Assembly: GCA_023228945.1 (NCBI GenBank)
Contig: JALOAI010000005.1
Location: 130,914-194,913 of the forward strand
Length of the DNA: 64,000 nt
Direction: 5' to 3'
From: Pigmentiphaga sp.
GTDB taxonomy: Bacteria > Pseudomonadota > Gammaproteobacteria > Burkholderiales > Burkholderiaceae_B
Position 1 is the first letter of the stretch; every line of letters begins with the position of its first letter. Shown here piece after piece: positions 34,843 through 43,960 of this stretch. Both the position numbers and the translations under genes were made by a program. The notes under the pieces are model-generated. The model was not told the origin of the DNA. It saw only the letters and a list, made by a program, of their open reading frames with translations, and made no database searches.

Positions 34843-35340
34843 GTGTCGTTCCGAACCCCTTCACTCATGGCGCGCGCCGTCGGCTTCCTGGCACGGCGCG
34901 ATCATAGCCCGCAAGAGCTGGCCCGCAAGCTGGGCCGCCACTCCACCGACGCCGCCGAAATCGAACAGGTAATCGCGCGGCTGCAAGCGCAGGGGCTGCT
35001 GTCCGAAGCCAGCTTCGCCAGCAGCCTGGTGCGCCGGCGGGCGCCGGGCAAGGGCACCGCCCGCGTGCTGCAAGAGCTCCGGCAGCATGGCGTCTCGGCC
35101 GCCGCCCTCGAAGAAGCCCGCGAAACCCTCGCCAACACCGAAACCGAACGGGCCCAAGAGGCCTGGCAAAAGCGATTCGGCCAACCCGCCGCCACGCCGC
35201 AGGACCGCCTGAAGCAGATGCGCTTCCTGGCGGGGCGGGGGTTTGGGCATGATGTTATTCGGCGGGTGGTGCCGGCGGCCGCTGCGCCGGAGTCCGATGA
35301 CGATGAGGCCTGGCCGGGCGGATCCCAAGACGCCGGCTAG
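34843..35340 (+). CDS. recX: Regulatory protein RecX
   Basis: The 165-residue helical protein has the RecX repeats (AVGFLARRDHSPQELARKLG, then IARLQAQGLLSEASFASSLV, then GFGHDVIRRVV). It binds within the RecA filament groove and inhibits RecA. Start options are GTG 34843 (used here) and ATG 34867. It lies 54 bases after recA, with a hairpin between them. Confidence 0.93.
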   Translation: MSFRTPSLMARAVGFLARRDHSPQELARKLGRHSTDAAEIEQVIARLQAQGLLSEASFASSLVRRRAPGKGTARVLQELRQHGVSAAALEEARETLANTETERAQEAWQKRFGQPAATPQDRLKQMRFLAGRGFGHDVIRRVVPAAAAPESDDDEAWPGGSQDAG

Positions 35341-35359
35341 TGGGCCGCTGCCTGATTTT

Positions 35360-35381
35360 GGCCGGCCGGCTTGGGCCGGCC
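35360..35381. terminator. GC-rich hairpin between convergent recX and ETF-QO genes
   Basis: Two GGCCGGCC arms with a 6-base loop form a stable hairpin in the 79-base gap between convergent genes. There is no U-tract in either direction, so the terminator call is weak. Confidence 0.3.
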
Positions 35382-35419
35382 CCTAAGGATGGCTAGCGTT
35401 GCCTGCCAGGATTTCTGGC

Positions 35420-37072
35420 TTACAGCCCCGTATACACAGGCCCCTCGCCACCCTGCGGCGCCACCCACACGATATTCTGCGTGGGATCTTTAATGTCGCA
35501 GGTTTTGCAATGCACGCAGTTTTGCGCGTTGATCTGCAGGCGGTCGGCGCCGTTGTCGTCTTTCACGAACTCATACACCGCCGCGGGGCAATAGCGGGCC
35601 TCGGGGCCGCCAAAGCGCGCGAGGTTGATTTCCACCGGCACGGTGGGGTCTTTGAGCGTGAGGTGGATGGGCTGGTCTTCTTCGTGGTTGGTGTTCGACA
35701 AAAACACCGAACTCAGGCGATCGAAAGTGAGCTTGCCGTCGGGCTTGGGGTAGTCGATACGCGCACACGACACCGCGGGCTGCAGGCATTCATGGTCGGC
35801 CTTGGTGCGATGCAGCGTCCAGGGTATCTTGCCGCGCAGCAGCCATTGCTCGACGCCGGTCATCAGCACCGCCACGGTCTGGCCCTTTTTGAACCACTGC
35901 TTGAAGTTGCGCGCCTTGTGCAGCTCTTCGTGCAACCAGGAGCGTTCGAAGGCCGCCGGATAGGCGCTGAGTTCGTCGTGCTGGCGATCGGCCACCAGGG
36001 CGTCGAAGGCGGCTTCGGCCGCCATCATGCCCGACTTGAGCGCGGCATGGCTGCCCTTGATGCGCGAGGCATTGAGGAAGCCGGCCTCGCAGCCCACCAG
36101 CACGCCGCCGGGGAAGGTGAGCTTGGGCAGCGACAGCAGGCCGCCGGCCGTGATGGCGCGGGCGCCGTAACCGATGCGCTTGCCGCCTTCGAAGGTGGGG
36201 CGGATGGCCGGATGGGTTTTGTAGCGCTGGAACTCTTCGAACGGCGAGAGCCAGGGGTTGGCGTAATCCAGGCCCACCACCATACCCACGGCCACGAGGT
36301 TTTCGCCGTAGTGGTAGAGGAAGGAGCCGCCGTAGGTGTCGGCGTCGAGCGGCCATCCGGCGGTGTGGATCACCAGGCCGGGCTGGTGTTTGGCGGGGTC
36401 GACCTCCCAGAGCTCCTTGATGCCGATGCCATAGCTTTGCGGATCGCGATCGGCGTCGAGCTTGAAGCGCTGGATCAGTTGGCGGCCTAGCTGGCCGCGC
36501 GAACCCTCGGCAAAAACGGTGTAGCGTGCGTGCAGCTCCATGCCGGGCTGGTATTGCGGGCCAGGCTGGCCGTCGCGGCCCACGCCGACGTCGCCGGTGG
36601 CCACGCCCCGTACCGCGCCGTTATCGGCATAGAGGACTTCGGCGGCGGCGAAACCGGGGAATATATCCACGCCCACGGCTTCGGCCTGCTCGCCCAGCCA
36701 GCGGGTGACGTTGCCCAGGCTGACGATGTAGTTGCCGTGGTTCTGGAAACAGGGGGGCAGCAGCCAATTGGGCGTGGCCTGCGCCTTATGCTTGGTGAGG
36801 AACAAGAATTTATCTTCTTGTACCGGGGTATCGAGCGGCGCGCCTTTTTCCTTCCAGTCGGGGATCAATTCGGTGAGCGCGCGTGGGTCCATCACGGCGC
36901 CCGACAAGATATGGGCGCCGATCTCGCCGCCTTTGTCGAGCACGCAAACGCTGATCTCGCGATTTTTATCGGCGGCGAGTTGCTTGAGGCGGATTGCCGT
37001 GGCCAGCCCGGCGGGACCGCCGCCAACCACGACCACGTCGTACTCCATCGCCTCGCGTTCGGGCTGGGACAT
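35420..37072 (-). CDS. Electron transfer flavoprotein-ubiquinone oxidoreductase
   Basis: The 550-residue flavoprotein passes electrons from ETF, reduced by acyl-CoA dehydrogenases, to the quinone pool at the inner membrane. The N-terminal FAD fold is YDVVVVGGGPAGLATAIRLK. Near the C-terminus are the 4Fe-4S cysteines: ARYCPAAVYEF and NAQNCVHCKTCDIKDPTQNI. The central part contains the ubiquinone-binding and FAD-contact segments (GYGARAITAGGLLSLPKLTF). The length is full. It diverges from the CoA-transferase genes at 37260 and is the expected electron sink for the dehydrogenases at 13945-16126. Confidence 0.96.
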   Translation of the reverse strand: MSQPEREAMEYDVVVVGGGPAGLATAIRLKQLAADKNREISVCVLDKGGEIGAHILSGAVMDPRALTELIPDWKEKGAPLDTPVQEDKFLFLTKHKAQATPNWLLPPCFQNHGNYIVSLGNVTRWLGEQAEAVGVDIFPGFAAAEVLYADNGAVRGVATGDVGVGRDGQPGPQYQPGMELHARYTVFAEGSRGQLGRQLIQRFKLDADRDPQSYGIGIKELWEVDPAKHQPGLVIHTAGWPLDADTYGGSFLYHYGENLVAVGMVVGLDYANPWLSPFEEFQRYKTHPAIRPTFEGGKRIGYGARAITAGGLLSLPKLTFPGGVLVGCEAGFLNASRIKGSHAALKSGMMAAEAAFDALVADRQHDELSAYPAAFERSWLHEELHKARNFKQWFKKGQTVAVLMTGVEQWLLRGKIPWTLHRTKADHECLQPAVSCARIDYPKPDGKLTFDRLSSVFLSNTNHEEDQPIHLTLKDPTVPVEINLARFGGPEARYCPAAVYEFVKDDNGADRLQINAQNCVHCKTCDIKDPTQNIVWVAPQGGEGPVYTGL

Positions 37073-37259
37073 GGAAAACTCCTGGTTTTTGTCAAGGGAC
37101 GCGCGCGCGAGACGCGCGGTCTGTTTATCTATCTGAGAGAAAGCTGCCCTGATTGTATTGCACCCGTCCTGGCAAAGACACCGCCGTGAACGCTGGTCTA
37201 CAATGACGCGGCGTCAGGTCGCCAAGCGACCCTTTGCCGTTTTTTTCCAGGATCCCAAC

Positions 37260-37958
37260 ATGAATAAAGTGTTTGGCAGTGCCCGAGAAGCGCTGGAAGG
37301 CATCGTCGCCGACGGCCAGACCATCGCCGTCGGTGGCTTCGGCCTGTGCGGTATTCCCGAAACGCTGATCACCGCTTTGCGCGATTCCGGCGTTAAAAAC
37401 CTCACCTGCATCAGCAACAACGCCGGCGTCGATGGCGCCGGCCTGGGTTTGTTGCTCACCACTCGCCAGATCCGCAAGATGATCGCGTCCTACGTGGGTG
37501 AAAACAAAGAATTCGCGCGCCAATACCTGGCCGGCGAACTCGAGCTCGAGTTCACGCCGCAGGGCACGCTGGCCGAGAAGCTGCGCGCCGGCGGCGCCGG
37601 CATCCCGGCCTTCTTCACGCCCACGGGCGTGGGCACCATCGTGTCGGACGGCAAGGAAATCCGCGAGTTCGATGGCAAGGAATACGTCATGGAGCGTTCG
37701 CTGGTGGCCGATGTGGCCCTGGTGCATGCGCATACCGCCGATCGCAGCGGCAACCTGATCTTCCGCAAAACGGCGCGCAACTTCAACCCCAATGCGGCCA
37801 TGGCCGGCAAGATCACCGTGGTCGAAGTCGAGAACCTGGTCGACACCGGTTCGCTCGACCCCGACAGCATCCACCTGCCGGGTATTTACGTGCACCGTAT
37901 CGTGCACAACCCCAACCCGAGCAAGCCCATCGAACAACGCACTACGCGTCCGGCCTAA
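37260..37958 (+). CDS. scoA: 3-oxoacid CoA-transferase subunit A
   Basis: This 232-residue family I CoA-transferase alpha subunit has GQTIAVGGFGLCGIPETLIT and the NNAGVDGAGLGLLL region. It transfers CoA from succinyl-CoA to acetoacetate or a related 3-oxoacid, joining ketone/fatty-acid breakdown to the TCA cycle. The start ATG is at 37260; the longer open frame from 37158 lies in the leader. The beta subunit gene follows after 10 bases. Confidence 0.94.
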   Translation: MNKVFGSAREALEGIVADGQTIAVGGFGLCGIPETLITALRDSGVKNLTCISNNAGVDGAGLGLLLTTRQIRKMIASYVGENKEFARQYLAGELELEFTPQGTLAEKLRAGGAGIPAFFTPTGVGTIVSDGKEIREFDGKEYVMERSLVADVALVHAHTADRSGNLIFRKTARNFNPNAAMAGKITVVEVENLVDTGSLDPDSIHLPGIYVHRIVHNPNPSKPIEQRTTRPA

Positions 37959-37968
37959 GGAGAACGAT

Positions 37969-38628
37969 ATGCCCTGGAATCGTGACGAAATGGCGGCGCG
38001 CGCCGCCAAGGAACTGCAAGACGGCTTCTACGTCAACCTCGGCATCGGCATGCCCACGGCGGTGGCCAACCACGTGCCGCCCGGCGTCGAGGTCTGGCTG
38101 CAGTCCGAGAACGGCCTGCTCGGCATCGGGCCCTTTCCCACCGAAGACGAAGTCGACGCCGATCTCATCAACGCCGGCAAGCAAACCGTCACCACGCTGC
38201 CCGGATCGTCGATTTTCTCGTCGGCCGATTCGTTCGCCATGATCCGCGGCGGCAAGATCAATCTCGCCATCCTCGGCGCCATGCAGGTGGCCGAAAACGG
38301 CGACCTCGCCAACTGGATGATCCCGGGCAAAATGGTCAAGGGCATGGGCGGTGCGATGGATCTGGTGGCCGGCGTGGGCCGCGTCATCATCCTGATGGAG
38401 CATGTCGCCCGTACCAAGGATGGCAAGACCGAGCCCAAGATCCTGCCGGAATGCACGCTGCCGCTTACCGGCAAAGGCGTGGTCGACCGCATCATCACCG
38501 ATCTTGCCGTGATCGACGTCACCCCCGACGGCCTCAAGCTGGTGGAACTGGCGCCGGGTGTGACGGTCGATGAAGTCGTGGAGAACACGGCAGCCAAGCT
38601 GGATACCTCGGCGGTGGCCACGGCCTGA
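37969..38628 (+). CDS. scoB: 3-oxoacid CoA-transferase subunit B
   Basis: The 219-residue beta subunit carries the catalytic glutamate motif QSENGLLGIGPFP (S-E-N-G), which forms the enzyme-CoA thioester. GMGGAMDLVAGV follows further on. A clear AAGGAG site precedes ATG 37969; the longer frame upstream lies inside scoA. A short GC hairpin (38637-38657) follows. Confidence 0.95.
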   Translation: MPWNRDEMAARAAKELQDGFYVNLGIGMPTAVANHVPPGVEVWLQSENGLLGIGPFPTEDEVDADLINAGKQTVTTLPGSSIFSSADSFAMIRGGKINLAILGAMQVAENGDLANWMIPGKMVKGMGGAMDLVAGVGRVIILMEHVARTKDGKTEPKILPECTLPLTGKGVVDRIITDLAVIDVTPDGLKLVELAPGVTVDEVVENTAAKLDTSAVATA

Positions 38629-38636
38629 ACCCCGGT

Positions 38637-38657
38637 CCGCCCGTTTTGATCGGGCGG
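38637..38657 (+). terminator. Probable terminator after scoAB
   Basis: CCGCCCG and CGGGCGG form a 7-bp stem with loop TTTTGAT, 9 bases after the scoB stop, followed by TCTCGTT. The stem is clear but the U-tract is weak. Confidence 0.5.
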
Positions 38658-38841
38658 TCTCGTTCATGCCTGGTTCGCTCCGGGCATCCCCCCGCATGGG
38701 CCTGCCTTTGGCGGGCCTTGCCGTTTCTGCGGCCCCGACGGTGGCGCCGCCGTCGACGGCGATGTTCCGCCCGGATCGTCCGATGCCGCGACTCCACGAT
38801 TCCCATCCCGGGCCGAGGCAGGCTCGCAACCGGATGAAGCG

Positions 38842-41526
38842 ATGAAAGTATTTCCGCAAGCGTGGCGAATGATGGTGCGCGACTGGCGCGCCGGCGAGCT
38901 GACCCTGATGTTGGCGGCTCTGGTCGTCGCGGTGGCTTCGGTGACCAGCGTGGGTTTTCTGGCCGACCGGCTGCGGCTGGCGCTGGAGCGCGACGCGGCG
39001 CAACTGCTCGGAGGCGATCTGGTTCTGGTAGACGGCGCGCCCATCGGCGACGGCCCCCGCCAGGCGGCCCTGGAGCGTGGCCTGGCTCTCACTGACACCG
39101 TGGTCTTCCCGTCGATGGTGGTGGCGGGGGCCGAGACCGAAGCCAGGGCGCAGCTTGCCTCCATCAAGGCCGTGGCGGAGGGCTATCCCCTGCGCGGAGA
39201 AGTACGCCTGAGGCTGCCGGTCGACGCGGCTACGTCGCTTGGTGAGCCCGCCGATGATGCCGGGGCTTCGGCGGTGTCATCGGGGGCGGAGCTCGACGGT
39301 ACGCGCATGGCACCCCATGATCAGGCCGCCGGCGGCTCGGCGCCGCGGGTCGGCACACCCGGCCTGAATGAGGCCTCGCCGGCGCCAGCCCTGTTCGGCG
39401 GCGATCCCGAGGGCGGTTATCCCGCCGCCGGCATCCCGGCTCCGGGTACCGTCTGGCTGGATCCGCGGCTGTTGCCCCTGCTCGGCGTGGCGGTGGGCGA
39501 CATCGTGGAAGTGGGCGAACGGCGCTTGATGGTGGCCAATACCATTGCCTACGAACCCGACCGGGGCAGCAATTTCGTCAACCTGTCGCCGAGGGTCATG
39601 CTCAATTGGAACGATCTGGCCAGTACGGGCCTGATCGGGCCCGGTAGCCGCGTCACGTACCGCATGCTGGTGGCCGGCGAAGCCGATGCCGTGGCGGGCT
39701 ATGCCGCTTGGGTACGGGCCGGCGACAACGGGCCACGTCGCATCGAAACCCTGGCCAGCGGCCGCCCCGAGATGCAACGTACGCTCGAACGGGCCCAGCG
39801 CTTTTTGTCGCTGGTTGCCATGCTCGCCGTGCTGATCGCAACGGTCGCGGTAGCGCTGGCGGCGCGGCGCTACCTGGCGCGCCATACCGACGGCGTGGCG
39901 GTGATGCGTTGCCTGGGCGCCACCCAGGGCGATATCACCCGCGCGATGGCGATCGAGTTCCTCGGCGTCGGCCTGTTGGGCTCGGCCCTGGGCGCCGCCG
40001 TGGGCTATGCCGCGCATCTCGGGCTGCTGGCGGTGCTGACGGATTTGATCGGTACCACGTTGCCGCCGCCTTCGCCGGTACCGGCCCTGCAGGGACTGCT
40101 GATCGGTCTCTGGCTGCTGCTGGGTTTTGCCCTGCCATCGCTCGCGCGTCTGCGGCGCATACCACCCGCGCGCGTACTGCGCAACGATGCCGAAGCGCCT
40201 TCCCGACGCGTCCTGTCGGGCTACTTCATCGGCGGCCTGGGCTTCGTGGCCCTCTTGATCTGGGTGGCCGGAGACGTCCGGCTCGGTGGCCTGACGGCTC
40301 TCGGTTTCCTTCTGGCCTTCGCCGTGTTCGCCGCCTGCGGTTGGCTGGCGATGGCCTTGCTGGCGCCCATGCGGCATTGGCAGCGGGGTTCCCTGGCTTG
40401 GCGGTTCGCCGTCCTGGGCCTGGTGCGGCGCCGAAGCGCGACGGTGGCCCAGCTATGCGCGCTGGCCATCGGCCTGATGGCCTTGCTGCTCCTGACGGTC
40501 ACTCGTACCGACCTGATCGAAGGATGGCGCATGGCGGCTCCGCCCGATGCGCCCAATCGATTCCTCATCAATATTCAGCCCGATCAGGCCGAGCCGGTGC
40601 GGGCGTTCCTGGCCGAGGCCGGCCTGGATGCGCCCCTGCATCCCATGGTACGGGGCCGGCTGGTCGCCATCAACGGGCGCACCGTTCACGCCGACGAATT
40701 CAACGATCGCCAGGCGCGGCGCTTCATCGATCGCGAATCCAACCTGTCGTGGTCGGCCGAGCTGCCGGCCCATAACCGCGAAGTGGCCGGGAGCTGGTTC
40801 GATCCCGACGACATGGCGGTCTCGCTCGACGCCGAGTTGGCCGGACATTTGGGGCTGGCGATCGGTGATCGCCTCAGTTGGGATGTCGCCGGGCAGCAGT
40901 TCGATGTCACGCTGGCCCATACCCGATCGCCCGAATGGGACTCGATGGCAGTCAACTTCTTCGTCGTGATGTCGCCGGCGGCGTTGGCCGACGCCCCCGT
41001 CACCTGGCTGTCGTCCTTCCATGTCCCCGCCAGCGACGCCGATCCGCTGGCGGCGCTGGTGGCGCGCTTTCCCAACCTGTCGCTGTTCGACATCAGCGCC
41101 ATCCTCGACCAGGTCCAGCGCATGCTGGGGCAGGTGATCGTCGCCGTACAGGGCCTGTTCGTGTTCACCTTGGCGGCGGGGGTCCTGGTGTTGTACGCCG
41201 CCCTGGCCACGACGCGCGACGAACGCGTGCGCGAAGCGGCATTGTTGCGGGCGCTCGGCGCCACCCGCCGGCAACTGGCGCGCACCCAATGGCTGGAATT
41301 GTCCTTGCTCGGGGCCTTGGCCGGCCTGCTGGCCTCGGTGGCCGCCGCGGCATTGGCCTGGGGCTTGGCCGAATACGTGTTCGAGTTTCCGTTCCGCCCT
41401 GGCGTCTGGGTGTTTCTGGCCGGCATCGCGGGCGGTGTGGCGGCGGCCCTGCTGGGCGGGCAGGCGGGCTTGCGGGGTGTGCTGCGCAGCCCGCCGATGC
41501 AGACCCTGCGCCAGGCCGAAGCCTGA
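38842..41526 (+). CDS. FtsX-like ABC transporter permease (YbbP type)
   Basis: The 894-residue inner-membrane protein has two FtsX-type permease halves. Membrane segments cluster near 20-42, 315-345, 370-400, 420-445, 465-520, 555-575, and three near 785-880. Large periplasmic loops fall at about 45-315 and 590-770. The motif EFLGVGLLGSALGAAVGYAA and the cytoplasmic ALLRALGATRRQLARTQWLE are typical. Residues about 130-190 form a Gly/Ala/Pro-rich insertion in the first loop. The matching ATPase (YbbA-like) is not adjacent. Such permeases act as mechanotransmitters or lipid/toxin exporters; the role here is unknown. The stop codon forms the first bases of a repeat element. Confidence 0.88.
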   Translation: MKVFPQAWRMMVRDWRAGELTLMLAALVVAVASVTSVGFLADRLRLALERDAAQLLGGDLVLVDGAPIGDGPRQAALERGLALTDTVVFPSMVVAGAETEARAQLASIKAVAEGYPLRGEVRLRLPVDAATSLGEPADDAGASAVSSGAELDGTRMAPHDQAAGGSAPRVGTPGLNEASPAPALFGGDPEGGYPAAGIPAPGTVWLDPRLLPLLGVAVGDIVEVGERRLMVANTIAYEPDRGSNFVNLSPRVMLNWNDLASTGLIGPGSRVTYRMLVAGEADAVAGYAAWVRAGDNGPRRIETLASGRPEMQRTLERAQRFLSLVAMLAVLIATVAVALAARRYLARHTDGVAVMRCLGATQGDITRAMAIEFLGVGLLGSALGAAVGYAAHLGLLAVLTDLIGTTLPPPSPVPALQGLLIGLWLLLGFALPSLARLRRIPPARVLRNDAEAPSRRVLSGYFIGGLGFVALLIWVAGDVRLGGLTALGFLLAFAVFAACGWLAMALLAPMRHWQRGSLAWRFAVLGLVRRRSATVAQLCALAIGLMALLLLTVTRTDLIEGWRMAAPPDAPNRFLINIQPDQAEPVRAFLAEAGLDAPLHPMVRGRLVAINGRTVHADEFNDRQARRFIDRESNLSWSAELPAHNREVAGSWFDPDDMAVSLDAELAGHLGLAIGDRLSWDVAGQQFDVTLAHTRSPEWDSMAVNFFVVMSPAALADAPVTWLSSFHVPASDADPLAALVARFPNLSLFDISAILDQVQRMLGQVIVAVQGLFVFTLAAGVLVLYAALATTRDERVREAALLRALGATRRQLARTQWLELSLLGALAGLLASVAAAALAWGLAEYVFEFPFRPGVWVFLAGIAGGVAAALLGGQAGLRGVLRSPPMQTLRQAEA

Positions 41527-41632
41527 CCACGCGCCTTCTAAGCCGGCCCACCTCGTGGCCCGCATGCCGCTCGGATTCGCCAGGCAGGCAATCGTCCACC
41601 AGGACGGTTGCCTGTCCGGGCTCATCCCTTCA
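41524..41632. repeat. Composite intergenic repeat, copy 4 (modules A and B)
   Basis: It begins at the permease stop (TGACCACGCGCC) and aligns with 8114-8216 through the shared segments CCACCTCG and GCATGCCGCT. The module B hairpin is present but rebuilt: CAGGCAA/TTGCCTG plus inner GTCC/GGAC. Paired changes relative to copy 1 keep the stem. It separates the convergent permease and rlpA genes and may serve as terminator. Confidence 0.7.
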
Positions 41633-41689
41633 CGGTGAGGTAGGCGCGAGGCTAACGCTACCGGAACCGAAGACTGCCGTCGATCTGGT

Positions 41690-42919
41690 TCAGTGCGCGA
41701 TCACGTGGGGCATGATGCCGGTTTGGCGATAGATCGTCTCGACTTCCGCCAGCGCCTGCTGGCGGTCGACATAGGGCCCCAGGCGCACCCGGAATAATTG
41801 ATCGGGCGATTGTTGGACTTGGGCAAGCCGGAGGCTTCCGGCTTGCACGCTCAGGCGGCGGGCGAGGGCCTGTGCGTTGTGCGCCTGGCCAAAAGCGCCG
41901 ACCTGCAGATAGACCGTGCCCGAAGGCGCCTGGCCCTCGACGGTGGGGGCCGATAGCGAAGCGAAGAGGGCTTCGGCGTCGTCGCGCCGGGCGGCCGGCG
42001 GTGCGCTGGGAATGGGAATCGGCGCCGCCCGGGCGGCACGGCGTGCCGGAGCGGCGTCGGGGAGCGGTGTGGTGAGACTGGCCGTGGGCCCGGCAACGCG
42101 CAAGGCGGCGGTGGGGGTGATAGGACCGATAGCCGGCGTATCGGCCGAGGCGTGGGTTTCGGGCGCACGCAGGGCGGCGGCAGGGCCCGGCGCCGGCGCG
42201 GCGGTAGCCGGCGAGTTCGCGGCAAACGTATCGGTGCGAAAACCGCCGCCGCGGATACGATCGGGCGTGATCAACTCGACCACGACATCGCCGGTACCGG
42301 TACCGAGCGTACCCAGCCGGTGCGCGGCGACATAGGAAAGATCGATGACGCGGCTGTCGACAAAGGGGCCGCGGTCGTTGATGCGCACGATCACACTGCG
42401 GCCGTTGGCGGTGTGCGTGACCCGGGCATAGCTGGGGATCGGCAGCGTGGGATGGGCCGCGGTCATGGCGTACATGTCGTAGGGCTCGCCGCTGGAGGTG
42501 GGCCGGCCATGGAACTGGCGGCCATACCAGGAAGCGCGGCCTCGCGCCCGATAAGGCTGCCACGACGTATCGGGCACATAGCGGCGGCCACTGATGACGT
42601 AGGGCCGGTTGGGGCCGCTCTTCAGCGGCTCGATGCGCGGCGTGGCATCGGGCACCAGGTGCAGGTCGGCGGGCGGGTTGGCATGCGGCCCGTCGCGGCG
42701 GTAGTCGCCGCCGCCGGTGGGATAGCCACCGGGGCCACCGCCCTGGCGAGTGCCGCAGGCGGCCAAAACGATGGCGAGGGCGACGATGGCCGCGCGCCGC
42801 AGCGCCTTACCGGTGTGGTACCCAAAACCGGCATCCGCCGTGGCTCGCTGCGGCGGCGTCGCGAGTCGGGATGTTGTCGCGAGACGTCCGGCAAACGTGG
42901 GCGGAATGGGCGGCCTCAT
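41690..42919 (-). CDS. rlpA: Septal ring lytic transglycosylase RlpA
   Basis: The 409-residue lipoprotein has a lipobox AIVLAACGT (cysteine near residue 55, so the true start may be later than ATG 42919). The double-psi beta-barrel RlpA domain contains ASWYGRQFHGRPTSSGEPYD and VRINDRGPFVDSRVIDLS. A Pro/Ala-rich linker (about 240-330) follows, then a C-terminal SPOR domain (YLQVGAFGQAHNAQALARRL) that targets denuded septal glycan. It cleaves glycan strands lacking stem peptides during division. Confidence 0.93.
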   Translation of the reverse strand: MRPPIPPTFAGRLATTSRLATPPQRATADAGFGYHTGKALRRAAIVALAIVLAACGTRQGGGPGGYPTGGGDYRRDGPHANPPADLHLVPDATPRIEPLKSGPNRPYVISGRRYVPDTSWQPYRARGRASWYGRQFHGRPTSSGEPYDMYAMTAAHPTLPIPSYARVTHTANGRSVIVRINDRGPFVDSRVIDLSYVAAHRLGTLGTGTGDVVVELITPDRIRGGGFRTDTFAANSPATAAPAPGPAAALRAPETHASADTPAIGPITPTAALRVAGPTASLTTPLPDAAPARRAARAAPIPIPSAPPAARRDDAEALFASLSAPTVEGQAPSGTVYLQVGAFGQAHNAQALARRLSVQAGSLRLAQVQQSPDQLFRVRLGPYVDRQQALAEVETIYRQTGIMPHVIAH

Positions 42920-42926
42920 GGTGGCT

Positions 42927-43811
42927 CTAGATGTCGAGCGGATTCAGGTGGACCTGGGCATGATGCCGGACCAACACCGCGCCATGCGTGGCGAAACGCC
43001 GCGACAGTTGCTCGACCAGGTACACCGAACGGTGCTGGCCGCCGGTACAGCCGATGGCGACGTTGAGGTAGGCGCGGGTGTCGCGCGCGTACTGCGGCAG
43101 CCAGGTTTCGAGATAGCGGGTGATGTCGTCGAGCATCTGGCCGACCAGTGGCTGGTCGGCCAGCCAGGCCGCGACGGCGGCGTCGCGGCCCGTAAGCGGA
43201 TGCAGCTCGGGCTCGTAATGCGGATTGGGCAGGCAGCGGGCATCGAAGACCAGATCGGCGCTGAGCGGGGCGCCGGCTTTGTAGGCGAACGACATGAAGG
43301 CGATCACCAGGGGCACGGGCTCGACCGCGGCCAGCTCGCGTACCCAGGCGCGCAGTTGTTGCGGCGCCAGGCCGGAGGTATCGATGACCGGGTTGCGCTC
43401 GCGCAGGGGACTGAGCAGTTCCCGCTCGGCCGCTATGCATTCGTAGAGCGAAGGAGGGTGGCCTTCGGCGTCGCGCAGCCGGTCGGTCAGGGGATGGCGG
43501 CGCCGCGATTCGGAATAGCGGTGGACCAGGGTGGCGGTGGCGGCTTCGAGGAATACCACGCGAAGATCGACGCCGTCGTGGTCTTCCAGGGAGCGCAGCG
43601 TGAAGGGGAGGTCGGCGAGGTCGCCGGGGCTGCGGGCATCGATGGCCACGGCGACGCGCGGCAACCCGTCGGTATGGGCGGACTCGATGAAATCGCGCAG
43701 GTACCGGACGGGCAGGTTATCGACGCAGAGATAGCCGGCGTCTTCGAGGGTTCGGAGGGCAACCGATTTGCCGGAACCCGAGATACCGGTGATGAGAACG
43801 GCCTTGAGCAT
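42927..43811 (-). CDS. rapZ: RNase adapter protein RapZ (nucleotide-binding)
   Basis: This 294-residue protein has the Walker A GISGSGKSVALRTLEDAG, GYLCVDNLPVRYL, the Walker B-like region, and the C-terminal GCTGGQHRSVYLVEQLS. In E. coli RapZ delivers GlmZ sRNA to RNase E, controlling glucosamine-6-phosphate synthesis. ATG 43811 (MLKAVLITG) is the family start; ATG 43820 is possible. rlpA begins 7 bases downstream of its stop, so the two are probably one transcript. Confidence 0.95.
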   Translation of the reverse strand: MLKAVLITGISGSGKSVALRTLEDAGYLCVDNLPVRYLRDFIESAHTDGLPRVAVAIDARSPGDLADLPFTLRSLEDHDGVDLRVVFLEAATATLVHRYSESRRRHPLTDRLRDAEGHPPSLYECIAAERELLSPLRERNPVIDTSGLAPQQLRAWVRELAAVEPVPLVIAFMSFAYKAGAPLSADLVFDARCLPNPHYEPELHPLTGRDAAVAAWLADQPLVGQMLDDITRYLETWLPQYARDTRAYLNVAIGCTGGQHRSVYLVEQLSRRFATHGAVLVRHHAQVHLNPLDI

Positions 43812-43960
43812 AGCGCGCATTGTGGCATGAGGTGGATAGGGTTGCACAGAGTGCCGCGGCGTCTGCGTTATCATCGACAATTGATTCTTAGTGAAATCAT
43901 TTCTCAAGTTATGATTCGGGACCGAGAGAATTCATGTCCTGGTCTGGTAAGGAGGATCCC

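Noticed and set aside
35360..35381. GGCCGGCC hairpin considered as a strong intrinsic terminator
   Set aside because: No U-tract follows on either strand; it is kept only as a low-confidence feature.
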